NCBI GenBank assembly: GCA_000750105.3
Contig: JPHH03000125.1
Span: 1 to 26,235 of the forward strand
Length of the DNA: 26,235 bases
From: Tolypocladium sp. Sup5 PDA-1
Lineage: Eukaryota > Ascomycota > Sordariomycetes > Hypocreales > Ophiocordycipitaceae
Direction of reading: 5' to 3'
In this document: positions 17,851 to 26,235 of the stretch, in pieces
How positions within the stretch are numbered: position 1 is the first letter of the stretch
Layout: the number at the start of each line of letters is the position of its first letter
Made by a program: the position numbers and the translations under genes
Notes under the pieces: generated by a model
Database searches by the model: none
What the model saw: only the letters and a program-made list of their open reading frames with translations
Told to the model about the DNA's origin: nothing

Positions 17851-18792
17851 AGAAGGACATACCGGTAGACACCGCAGCGTTGCCAGTTCGCCAGAGTTCG
17901 CGATTGACGTGCTCGTCCTACACGGACGGAAGACGTGCAATTTAAAAATACGTATATGCAGGGTTTCGATAGCGTGCACGGGCTGTTTTGCCGTGCTTTC
18001 TCTTTCGTTTGGGCTGAGCAAGCCATAAAACAACTCGCCATGGTAGGTCCACCGTGCAAAATCAGCCGCTCCAGGTTGCTAGACTTTCGATAGTGGCGCC
18101 TTGGTGCACCCTTCTCCCTGCTGCCGCGGCGTACTTCGACAGTCAAAGGCCTGCCGCCAGTACAAAGCGTCTTGCACCTGCTCATCATCTGGTTAGCCAC
18201 ACTGGACTACGTTATGCTGTTGATCCTGGTTCGCGGACTTATCCAATTGAAGTACAGACGAGAGAGCCGAACGATACATACTGCAATGGCAAGTTCGTCG
18301 TCACCCCAACTTTGGTGGCCAATGTTTGAACTGACTTGCTCTGTTGGGAGCATCTCAGTGGTGCAGTATTCCCATCCGCATCGATCCAACCCCACTAACC
18401 ACTTCTTCGTATCGTACTGTACGTTGCCCGTCGATAACGCTTGGAAACCCTATAGAAACCTGCACTATTCATTGCCTGTAGTCTTAACCCATTGCCTGCA
18501 GTAGGAACGCTGCCATCGCTGTTTCTTCAGTTTCCAGGTGTGAGAGAGGCACAACATCGCTGATTCCGGTGGCATGTTCCCCATCCTCGAAACAGCACCC
18601 CTCCCACGGGCTCCGTGGTATACTAGAAATGTTCGGCGTTAGTCCTGAGCCACAATCAATTTTTCATCCGCGTCTTCCAGATGGTGCTGCTGCATTGTCG
18701 GACTATGCGACGATTGGTCTGCACAACTGAGACCGCGGTAATCCTTAGCGAGGGTTTCTCACCAGCGAGATTAGCGACGAAAATCGCCAGGC
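17851..18792. other. Spacer, nothing recognised
   Basis: Several short frames, the longest at 18172-18504 on the plus strand, show no conserved motif. CATTGCCTG followed by (T/C)AGT occurs twice near 18472-18502. No repeat family or RNA gene is seen. Confidence 0.4.
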
Positions 18793-19203
18793 CTATTTTT
18801 CTGCGAACATATGGGATTGGATGGCGGAGAGATGGCCTTTGTCCCCGGCTAGTTCGGGGAAGGCAAGATTAGCCAGAGGCAGCAGTCTTGGGCCTTGCAG
18901 AGGACCAAAGTCGGCTTGGGAGAGGTAGGTTATACGGCCGTCCTCGATTCGGACGTGCGCGGATTGGGGCTTGACAAAGTCGGCCAAGACGGCGTCGCTC
19001 TCGATCGTCACCATGATGTTGTCATCCTTAATGTCTGGCGTGCCGTAGTCAGCATTATAGTGTCACGAGGGGTATTTCACGAGGAGTGTCACGAGGCTTT
19101 ACCCGTGTGGATGAGACCGCATTTAGTGTGCAGATAATCTAGCGCCTCGAGGAGGCAATAGATAAAAAATTTAAACAGGGACACATGGCCCGGACAAACC
19201 GCG
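18793..19203 (-). pseudogene. SRPK-like protein kinase fragment with one intron
   Basis: The minus-strand exon 19103 to about 19203 reads FFIYCLLEALDYLHTKCGLIHT. A 68-nt intron (19035-19102) follows, with donor GTAAAG, branch-like GCTGAC and acceptor CCAG. The next exon, 19034 down to 18793, gives DIKDDNIMVTIES, YLSQADFGPLQGPRLLP, LAFPELAGDKGHLSAIQSH. The splice restores HTDIKDDN, the catalytic-loop motif typical of fungal SR-protein-kinase-like enzymes, which phosphorylate Ser/Arg-rich proteins. Two lesions are clear: the segment between RLLP and LAFP lacks the residues of the Mg-binding Asp motif (LADF in relatives), and homology ends at QSH, before the APE segment. The N-lobe is also missing. 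It is an inactive fragment with surviving splice signals. Confidence 0.65.
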
Positions 19204-19279
19204 TCAGATCAGCCGGCCGCAAATGTCGATGAAGGAAGGCACTGCCATTGAGAACGGCACGGGTGTCGGCCGTGAGAAC

Positions 19280-19630
19280 CTAGGAGTACCATATAAGAGC
19301 CAGGCCCTGGAAGCATTGTGTCCAGGCGTCACGAACAGGCTGCTCGCCTCGGACTGCTGCCAGGTGTTTAAAATGATTGGTGAAGGCGAAGACGCCCGTG
19401 TACGTGGTTGTCTTGTCCGTGGAGATCATGGCGCCGTCGTCTGTCTGGCCGCCATTTGTCTCGCGATTGGTATCTACTGTTGTACTCTGATTGACAGAAT
19501 TGGTGTCTTCAGAGCGCCCCCATGGACCCAGAATGTTGCCCATGTCAACGTGCGTGGTGATGCGAGGATCATCTGGGTCGTCATGCTGGCCAGTAGATAT
19601 TATAGTATAGGGATTCGCAGTATTCTAGTC
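19280..19630 (-). pseudogene. Gag-like retroelement fragment
   Basis: The minus-strand frame contains FAFTNHFKHLAAVRGEQPVRDAWTQCFQGLALIWYS. This resembles the Gag-type segment found in fungal retroelements, where a helix-rich region ends in a Trp-Tyr/His-Ser block. The N-terminal part is polar (STTVDTNRETNGGQTDDG). The frame stops directly after WYS at 19280, and upstream it opens only after a TAG near 19634. No zinc knuckle or pol is adjacent. The assignment is from memory of the pattern only. Confidence 0.4.
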
Positions 19631-20418
19631 TTGTGAAAGGTGGTCTTGATGTGACAGCTGTTCGTAGAGTGCAAGCGTCTCCTTTAATACTAAGATCTAT
19701 TGGGCCCTACTCGCTCCCGGTATTATCTTGCTCCTGCATGCATCCCCTCAGACCATGCACCAACAGACAGCCTGGCGAGACTGTCAAACTGTAGGTCGGC
19801 CTGCCTGGCCGAATCGGATGGACAGCCAGCCTATCGCACTGCAGCATCATAATGCACTAAGCCTAGACCTGCAAGATGCTTATTGACGCCTTACGACGAC
19901 CTCTAAAGCAACTCAACCCTAGTGGCCATTAATGAACGGGGGAGCCCTCTTACCCTACGCCGTGTCAGGAAGTTTTGGCTAGGTTTCCGGCAGGTTCCTC
20001 GGAACTATACAAAGCCCCGAATTTCGGCCGGTGCCAACAGGGCGTGTTAAGGATAGAACGATAGGTATCCCAAGCCCGGAGGTTTAACGCGGGATATCGT
20101 AGAGAATGGACCGCCCGCACACTAACGACCAGGTTCAACGGCTTATTAACTATGTCCCCCGGTCTTGCTATTCGGCTCGACACATCGACACGCTTGAGCT
20201 ATCGCTGCGCGCCGACGACTAGTGCGGAGTTCTATAGTGCCATCGTTATAAAATATAACGTATCCTTTCACTTAACCTCCGCGTGTATGCGTATATCTTA
20301 ACCCCGGTATCGTACTATCGGAAAGCTCTTGGGGCATGGTCTCTAACTAATCCGTAAGAATATCGTTCTAAGTCTGCTTAATTTACAATAGTTAGCTTAC
20401 CGGCGCGTATAGAATAAA
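19631..20418. other. Spacer up to the AT-rich block
   Basis: No gene is recognised. Composition changes from about 50% GC to clearly AT-rich, TpA-rich sequence near 20230, which I take as the left edge of the RIP-affected block. Confidence 0.5.
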
Positions 20419-20673
20419 CTAGTAAAGGATGATGAGGCTGCTAGAGTAGTTAGCGAAGGGGTCTAATAGTTCGATATAAAGTATCCCTTTATAGTTAAGG
20501 AAGTGGTCGTCGGGATAATTAATATCTACGCTAACTAGGATTCCTAAGCAGTCACCCCGTTCCTTGTTTCCTATATTAGACGACCAATAGCTAAACATTT
20601 CGAGTTACTAGCTCGAAGGCACGGCGCCACGTTATACCATAGGGCCGGAAGGGTATTTAGGAGTATAATAGAG
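20419..20673 (+). pseudogene. Unidentified coding relic cut by a solo LTR
   Basis: One plus-strand frame reads plausible protein with few stops: LVKDDEAARVVSEGV, FDIKYPFIVKEVVVGIINIYA, AVTPFLVSYIRRPIAKHFEL and LARRHGATLYHRAGRVFRSII. The stops (TAA TAG, TAG, TAA) fit RIP changes of Gln or Trp codons. After removing the LTR and one copy of the duplication, the same frame goes on as EGA, stop, EADK at 21134. I do not recognise the family. In AT-rich DNA such a frame could arise by chance, so confidence is low. Confidence 0.25.
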
Positions 20674-20674
20674 G

Positions 20675-21128
20675 TGTGACGGTTTGGGTTCCCAAGGGAT
20701 AAACCGGAGGTTTATGTTAGCAGGTAGGTCAGGGCGTAGCCGTTGAATGGTCTTGTCACGATAGTGATAGATCGGATATCCCGGATAGTAGATCGTAACC
20801 AAAGGGTTTAAAGTAATATAAGTATGTCTATATTAGAATAATATATTGAAAGCTAGCGAGGTATCTATGCTATAGTGAGGAAATTAGGGGGTCCTATATA
20901 CTAGGTGTCATTCCTAGATCATTAAGAGCCCTCAATAATCCATTACCTAGATTACTTAGATCATTGCCCGATCGTGGTAATCTAGCTCACCTAGATCACC
21001 TACCGATCCTAATAATCTAATATCGCTATGCTGCTATTAGCCCGTCGTTCCGACCATTATTCCATGCAGCCCGCAGTAGCGCCTGCATAGCCGGCCCATC
21101 CCGTGGCCCGTCAGCCTGGGTCGTAATA
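20675..21128 (-). repeat. Solo gypsy LTR with perfect 5-bp target duplication
   Basis: 454 bp beginning TGTGACGG and ending GTCGTAATA on the plus strand, flanked by AGAGG at 20670-20674 and 21129-21133. It aligns with 21652-22103. The terminal TA in place of CA fits a CpA-to-TpA RIP change. The orientation is taken from the related 3' LTR of the minus-strand element to the right. Confidence 0.75.
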
Positions 21129-21133
21129 AGAGG

Positions 21134-21651
21134 GGGCGTGAGAAGCGGATAAATAGTAAGGCTATAAAATTAAGTTATCTCTCTTCTCGGCTCAATCCCA
21201 GGACTCGGCTAATACAGCGAGATATATAATAATAAAGGTAACGTCGTTAACTAGCGCAACCCGTGTTTAGGACAAGAGCTATTAAGAATCTAATTCGGCT
21301 TAATAGTTAACCGTAGCTAAAATATAAAGTCTTTAGTTAGATACCCCGCTACCCTTAGCCTATAGTATCTACTCTATATAGTTATGCTTCGTTAGGCGGA
21401 GGTCGTCTACCTTAGAAGGAAGGTATAGAATCTTAGATACTAGATTAGCATATCGTAGTATACCTATATCCTTAATATTTAACTATAGGCGGCGAGGCTA
21501 CTAGAACGTGCCCCCTTAAGTTAGGTTATATAGCTCCGTCGCGAGTATAATAGAGGCTACGTACTAGCAGAGTTAGCTTCCTTCCTAACTAGTAATATAA
21601 TATACTATCTCTCCTCTAATAAAGATCTATAGTAGCCGAACGGTAGCAACC
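21134..21651. other. AT-rich stretch between the two LTRs
   Basis: About 520 bp, RIP-affected, with no recognisable domain. Its left end continues the reading frame of the relic at 20419-20673, so it may be more of the same unidentified gene or transposon into which the solo LTR jumped. Confidence 0.35.
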
Positions 21652-22103
21652 TATAATAGTTTAGGTTCCTAAGGGATAAACCAGAGGTTTATGTTAGTAG
21701 GTAAGTTAGGGCGTAGCTATTAAATAGTCTTATTATAATAGTAATAGATCGGATATCCCGGATAGTAGATCGTAACTAAGGGGTTTAAAGTAATATAAGT
21801 ATATCTATATTAGAATAATATATTAAAAGCTAGCGAGGTATCTATGCTATAGTAAGGAAATTAAGGGGTCCTATATACTAGCCGTAATCCCTTAGATTAC
21901 CGAGGATTATATAGATTATCTCTATAATCCTACCGCGACCGATAAGCTAGATCGCATAGGCTTACCTAGATTATCTATATAATCCTAGTAATCCTATTGC
22001 TCCTACGCCTATTAGTCCGTTATGCTAACTATTATTCTATATAGGCTATATTAGCGCTTATATAGCTAGCCTATCCCATAGCCCGTTAGCCTAGGTTATA
22101 ATA
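21652..22103 (-). repeat. 3' LTR of the RIP-degraded chromovirus
   Basis: 452 bp aligned with the solo LTR at 20675-21128. Where the first has TGTGACGG this one has TATAATAG, with only G-to-A and C-to-T changes. The minus-strand chromovirus body and a purine tract lie immediately to its right, so this is the 3' LTR of that element. The central ~130 bp differs by more than transitions, so the two LTRs may belong to different subfamilies. Confidence 0.7.
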
Positions 22104-22120
22104 CGATATCCCCTTTCTTA
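22104..22120 (-). other. Polypurine tract of the chromovirus
   Basis: The minus strand reads AAGAAAGGGGATATCG directly before the 3' LTR, a purine run in the expected place. Confidence 0.5.
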
Positions 22121-22304
22121 ATAGTCTTATCCCTAAGACCTAGCCTTATAATATCCTAACTAATATATAAATACCCTACGTACGCCTATATTTATAAGTA
22201 CGGCGGCCTATTTCTATAATATTCTAAAATATCCTACTAATACTATATTAAGCCGCGTTTCTAGGCTAAGAACTCGTTTATCGAAGAAATCTAAGTAGCG
22301 TTCG

Positions 22305-22881
22305 AACCTTTTTACTTTAATTAATAAAATAGGCGAGGTAGTAATACCTTATTCTTTTTATACCTATAAGGGCTTTATTTATAAAATAATTAAGGGTATC
22401 TTACGATATAGAGAGTATATCTATCGGGGAAAGTTATGCGATAGTATAGGAATTTTAGTCTCTACTAGTTTATCCCTTATTATACTTTCCTATATTCTTC
22501 TTTCTAATCCTAATTCTAGCGAGTCGCTTAATTACTAAGAAGCATTATATCGAATACGAGGAGGAGGCGACTAAGGAGGCGCTCCTTCTTTTATAGCGGG
22601 ATCTCTAGGAGAAGCTTACGCGATTAGCCCGTCTATATAAGTAAAAGAAGGCTATAGTAACCTAGGGTTACGAAATAATTCATAAGGGTATAAAATCGCT
22701 AGATAAGTTAAAGGAGCGAGATTATAAAAAATCTAAGGCTACGATTAATATTTAGTTAGTAGGTAGCCTTAATACTATTAACTAAAATACTATTAGTTTA
22801 TTAAAGGACTATATTACTCTAAGTTTAAGTATTACTAGCGGAACTATTATAATAGTAGCTAGTAATTTATTAAGTACTTAA
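22305..22881 (+). pseudogene. Antisense accessory gene: Cys cluster plus coiled coil
   Basis: Plus-strand relic lying between the chromovirus pol and its 3' LTR, opposite in direction to pol. The first part (from 22305) reads IPYSFYTYKGFIYK, RYREYIYRGKLCDS. It looks like a Cys-rich zinc cluster (C-x2-C patterns) in which Cys codons became Tyr or Ser by RIP. The second part (from 22552, another frame) reads EYEEEATKEALLLL, EKLTRLARLYK, KGIKSLDKLKERDYKK, a charged coiled coil. Similar Cys-cluster/coiled-coil proteins recur as repetitive genes in filamentous fungi; this is from memory. The frame ends at TAA 22879-22881, overlapping the end of pol tail to tail. Function is unknown. Confidence 0.5.
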
Positions 22882-25800
22882 TAAGTTCCTAGGTATTTTC
22901 TTCGTGCCTATAGTTTTTCTACTTTATAAGCTATTATTATTCTCTATTATATATTCTTAAATTAAAAAATTTATTTAACTTTATATTCGTTATTATCTAT
23001 AACTTTAATATAGTCCTATATTTCTATATCTTATAGTATTATCTTAAGTAGCGAAATATAAAAGATAAGGTATATCTTTATTATTTTAGGTAATAAAAGT
23101 TTATAATTAATTATTAAAATAACTTTCTTAATTAAAAATAGTTTAAGTTTCTTAAAATCTAATTTATTACTTAATTACTTTATTTTAATATTTTATTAAA
23201 GTAAGTAGATTATATCTCCCTCTTAAAAGATTAGTCCCTTTAATCTTTTCTTATTAATATATATTAATATCCTTTATTTAATATATTTAAGTTCTTTCTT
23301 TATTTCTTTATAAAGTTCCTTTAGTTTATTTACTTAGAGTATAGCTCGTTTTACCTATAGTCCTTATTATATAACTCGATATACTTTAGGGTTATACCTA
23401 AAGTTAGCGTATAATAGTAAAACCTTCGTAGCTTCTATAATTAAGCTATTATAAGCTAATTATATTATTAATAACTATTTAACTTAGTTATCCTATCTAT
23501 AATTAATATAATAACGAAGGTATTATTTAAGTATTTAGTTTAATTATTTAGTTTACCTATCTATTTAAGGGTAGTAAGCTATGCTAAGCTTATATTTTAT
23601 ACTAAGCTAAGCTATTAATGCTTACTAGAAGTTTATAGTAAATATAGTTCCTTTATTAAAGATAATCTTATTTAGTAATCTATAATTATATATAATTATC
23701 CTTAAGAATATATATATAAGATCTTTTATATTACTTACTTCCTTATATAAGATAAAGTACCTATACTTAATAAGTTAATCTATAATTATAAAGATACTAT
23801 TATATTCTACCTTTATTATAGGTTCCTTTAATAATAGTAGCTTTATAATATAGTTAAAAGCGATTAAGTCCTATAATTTAACTAGAACTAGTAGCGGTTT
23901 TAGTTCTCTATAAGGTTTATATTATAAAGCCTTATTTTATATATAAAGGGCGTATTTATTAATTACCTCTTTAATAGTTTCCTTTATTCTAGAAAAATCG
24001 AATTTTTATTATATTTGCTTTATTATTTTCCTAATTCCTTAATATTTATATATTAGGTATTCGTAAAACTCCTTAATAGTTTCTTCTTATAATAGTAATA
24101 GTAGCTATATTTTATCGTCGTATATAAGTATATTATAATACTCTATATAGTATCCTTTAGGTATTTCTTAGATATATATAATATTTTCTTCTATCTATTC
24201 CTTAATTTTCTAGAATATTAAGTTATTATCTTATACTTTAAATACTATATTTAACTATCTCTATTAATAGTTATTACTTTTATTAAGTTCTAGGAGTTAT
24301 CCTAATCTATAGGAGACTCCTATATTATAATCGCTTCTTTTACTAAGGGCATTTACTCGTCTATTCTTAAATCCCTTTTAATAAATAATTTTATAGTCGA
24401 ATTCTAAAAGGTATTTAGCTTATTAAATTTATCGTCCGTTAAGCTACTAAGTTATTACGAAATAGGCGATATTCTTATAATCTATATATACCTTAACCCT
24501 ATATTTACTCTTAAGGAGGTAATATCGAAATTCCTTAAATATATTAATAATTATAAGGAATTCTTTATTATAGATAAAGTAATTAAGTTCTATACTATAT
24601 AGCTTCTTCGAGTAAAAGGCTACTAGTTTAAGCTTCTTATTTTTATTATATTATCTAATTTATACCCTAAGCGCGAAGTTAAAGGTATCTATTTTAAGTT
24701 CGATTTATTTTTCTAAATTAAAGATTATTAAGACTAATTCTAAAGTAATTAAGTCCTTAATCTATTAAAAAGCTACTTAGGCTTCTTTACTCTATTTAAA
24801 GGTTATATTATTCTTAATAAGTTTATATAATAGAGTTATAGTTTTCCTATAATCCTTAATAAATTATTAGTAATAGTTAGCGAATCTAAGGAAACTTTAA
24901 ATATCTTTAATATTTATTAGGTTTAGCTAATCCTTAACTAATATAATTTTTTCCTTTTATATATATATTTCTCCTAGTATAATTATATATCCTAGGAAAT
25001 TTACTTCTTATATATAAAACTTACTTTTCTCTAGTTTAATTAGTAACTTTATATTCTAGAGTACTTATAATACCTTATAAATATATTCCTTATATTCTTT
25101 AAGATTTCTTAAGAAGATTAAGATATTATTAAGGTATACTACTATAAATATATCGAGATATTCGCATAGGATATTATTAATTATTTACTAAAAGGTTACT
25201 AGTATATTAGTAAGCCTAAAGGGTATTATTAAGTATTTAAATAATCCGAATTTTATCTTAAAAGTAATTATCTATTCGTATCCTTCCTTTATCCTAATAA
25301 GGTTATAGGCTCCTTTAAGGTTAAGGGCTATAAATTACTTTATATTATATAATTAGTCCCTAAGTTCTAAGATAAGTAATAAAGGGGTATAGTCCTTAAC
25401 TATAATTTTATTAATCTATCGAAAGTTAATAATTAAATAAAGCTTTCTATTCTTTTTTAGGACGAATATAACTAGATATCTTACTTTAGATATTAATAGC
25501 CTAATATATCCTTTCTTTAGATTCTCGTCGATATAGTCGCGTAGCGTTTTTAATTACTTTTCGTTAAGGTTATAGATTTTATAGAATAAGGGTATCGTTC
25601 CTTCTTTAAGATAGATCCTATAATCCTATTAACTATATTCTAGTAGTCTAGTTTCGAGTTCTTCTACAAATAGTTATTTATATTTATAGTATTCCTATAG
25701 AATATTCTTTATTCTATCTTCTAATAGGCTTATTATTATTATTACTTCAATACTTTTATCGATTTATTTAAGGTCTCTCCTTAGAGTAGTAATAACTCTA

Positions 25801-26235
25801 TAGATTCTATTCTTCTTTCCTTTATTTTATTTATATTATATACTAGGTTATAGAGCTATATTAGTTATTACTTAGGTCTTTATTGCCTATAATATCTTAC
25901 GTAGAGGGTATTACTATTTTCCTTCTCTAGTAGCTAAGTTATCGCGAAGTTTCGCTTCTTCTTTCTAGATCTTCTAATCCTAGGGGGCTATGTTCTTATC
26001 TTAATATAGTTAGCTAGTCCTCTAGTTAATTATCGGGTTGCTTTCCTATAGCTATAGGTATCCTAAGATAAGATCGTGTCCGAATATATCTATTATATCG
26101 AAGGTAACTCTTTCTCTATATCCTTAAATCGAGATATCGAGGTAATTAATCTCTATATCGATAATTCTATTATTATAGTTAAATACTTCTCCTTCGATAT
26201 TATAGAGTTCGTATAGTTCGGTCTTCTATTTCTAT
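22859..26235 (-). pseudogene. RIP-degraded Ty3/gypsy chromovirus pol, runs off window
   Basis: Minus strand, from the right edge inward. The protease region at about 25980-26235 reads FDIIDIFGHDLILGY. RT follows with VKDYTPLPLI, LNLKGAYNLIRIKEGYE, FGLFKYLIIPFRLTN; the active-site codons at 25125-25136 read YLNN where the family has YLDD. Then come RNase H (hard to follow), integrase (ETIKEVINKYALYI, LIAFNYIIKL with Asn for the first catalytic Asp at 23853-23855, FNKGTIFT for SDRGT), the integrase tail (KIIKIYLIFYISLLK for the usual HPVFHVSLLE), and a chromodomain at about 22875-22990 (KNYRHEENT then a stop where Trp belongs). Stops of TAA and TAG type occur throughout. Gag and the 5' LTR lie beyond the window. 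The element is dead. Confidence 0.85.

Larger units (their letters stand above)
20230..26235. other. RIP-degraded, AT-rich retroelement block
   Basis: From about 20230 the sequence is rich in TA, TTA and TAG/TAA words and has almost no open frames on either strand. Aligned repeat copies inside it differ by C-to-T and G-to-A changes. Conserved Asp codons have become Asn and Cys codons Tyr. This is the product of RIP, a pre-meiotic fungal defence that mutates duplicated DNA, usually followed by cytosine methylation and H3K9me3. The block continues past the right edge. Confidence 0.85.

Noticed and set aside
19035..19102. 68-bp insertion or MITE inside the kinase catalytic motif
   Set aside because: It has GT-AG ends and a GCTGAC branch site, and its removal restores HTDIKDDN, so it is an ordinary intron.

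Overview
The window looks like an accessory, transposon-rich stretch of a filamentous ascomycete genome (Pezizomycotina; Sordariomycetes is a guess). The evidence is: short GT-AG introns with CTGAC-like branch sites; a GFA-domain gene; a spherulin-4 (SSF4) fragment; a fungal SRPK-like kinase fragment; an F-box/ankyrin gene; Ty3/gypsy chromoviruses, Ty1/copia, hAT and MULE debris; and about 6 kb of AT-rich sequence whose repeats differ by C-to-T and G-to-A changes, the mark of repeat-induced point mutation (RIP). There are no operons, CRISPR arrays or rRNA/tRNA genes.

Layout, left to right. 1-423: MULE transposase fragment with a small minisatellite. 424-2230: no recognisable gene. 2361-3173: gene for a secreted protein, broken by two in-frame TAG codons; its middle resembles beta-pore-forming proteins. 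3597-6119: minus-strand, 5'-truncated gypsy chromovirus, GC-rich and not RIP-mutated, with its 3' LTR. 7785-8753: minus-strand hAT relic, ending near a GAGAGAGG microsatellite. 8971-9234: short gene whose product begins with an almost exact histone H3 tail and has no histone fold. 10544-10682: array of ACTTGA words. 12296-13058: four-exon GFA-domain gene, intact except for a TAG at codon 6. 13228-13438: solo copia-type LTR. 14198-15037: intact F-box/ankyrin gene. 15508-16440: 3' end of a copia element with polypurine tract and 3' LTR. 17074-17745: ORF with a basic N-terminus colliding with a truncated SSF4 gene. 18793-19203: kinase relic with one intron. 19280-19630: Gag-like relic. From about 20230 to the end: a RIP-degraded block with a solo LTR, then a 3' LTR, an antisense accessory-gene relic and a minus-strand chromovirus pol that runs off the right edge.

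Only the F-box/ankyrin gene and the H3-tail gene look intact. Nearly every other coding region is truncated, frameshifted or carries a nonsense codon, many of them TAG explicable as CAG-to-TAG or TGG-to-TAG. I see no gene cluster acting together. The items most worth following are the H3-tail protein, the antisense zinc-cluster/coiled-coil gene inside the chromovirus, and the two nearly intact genes carrying only nonsense mutations. All family calls come from reading translations by eye, without database searches.
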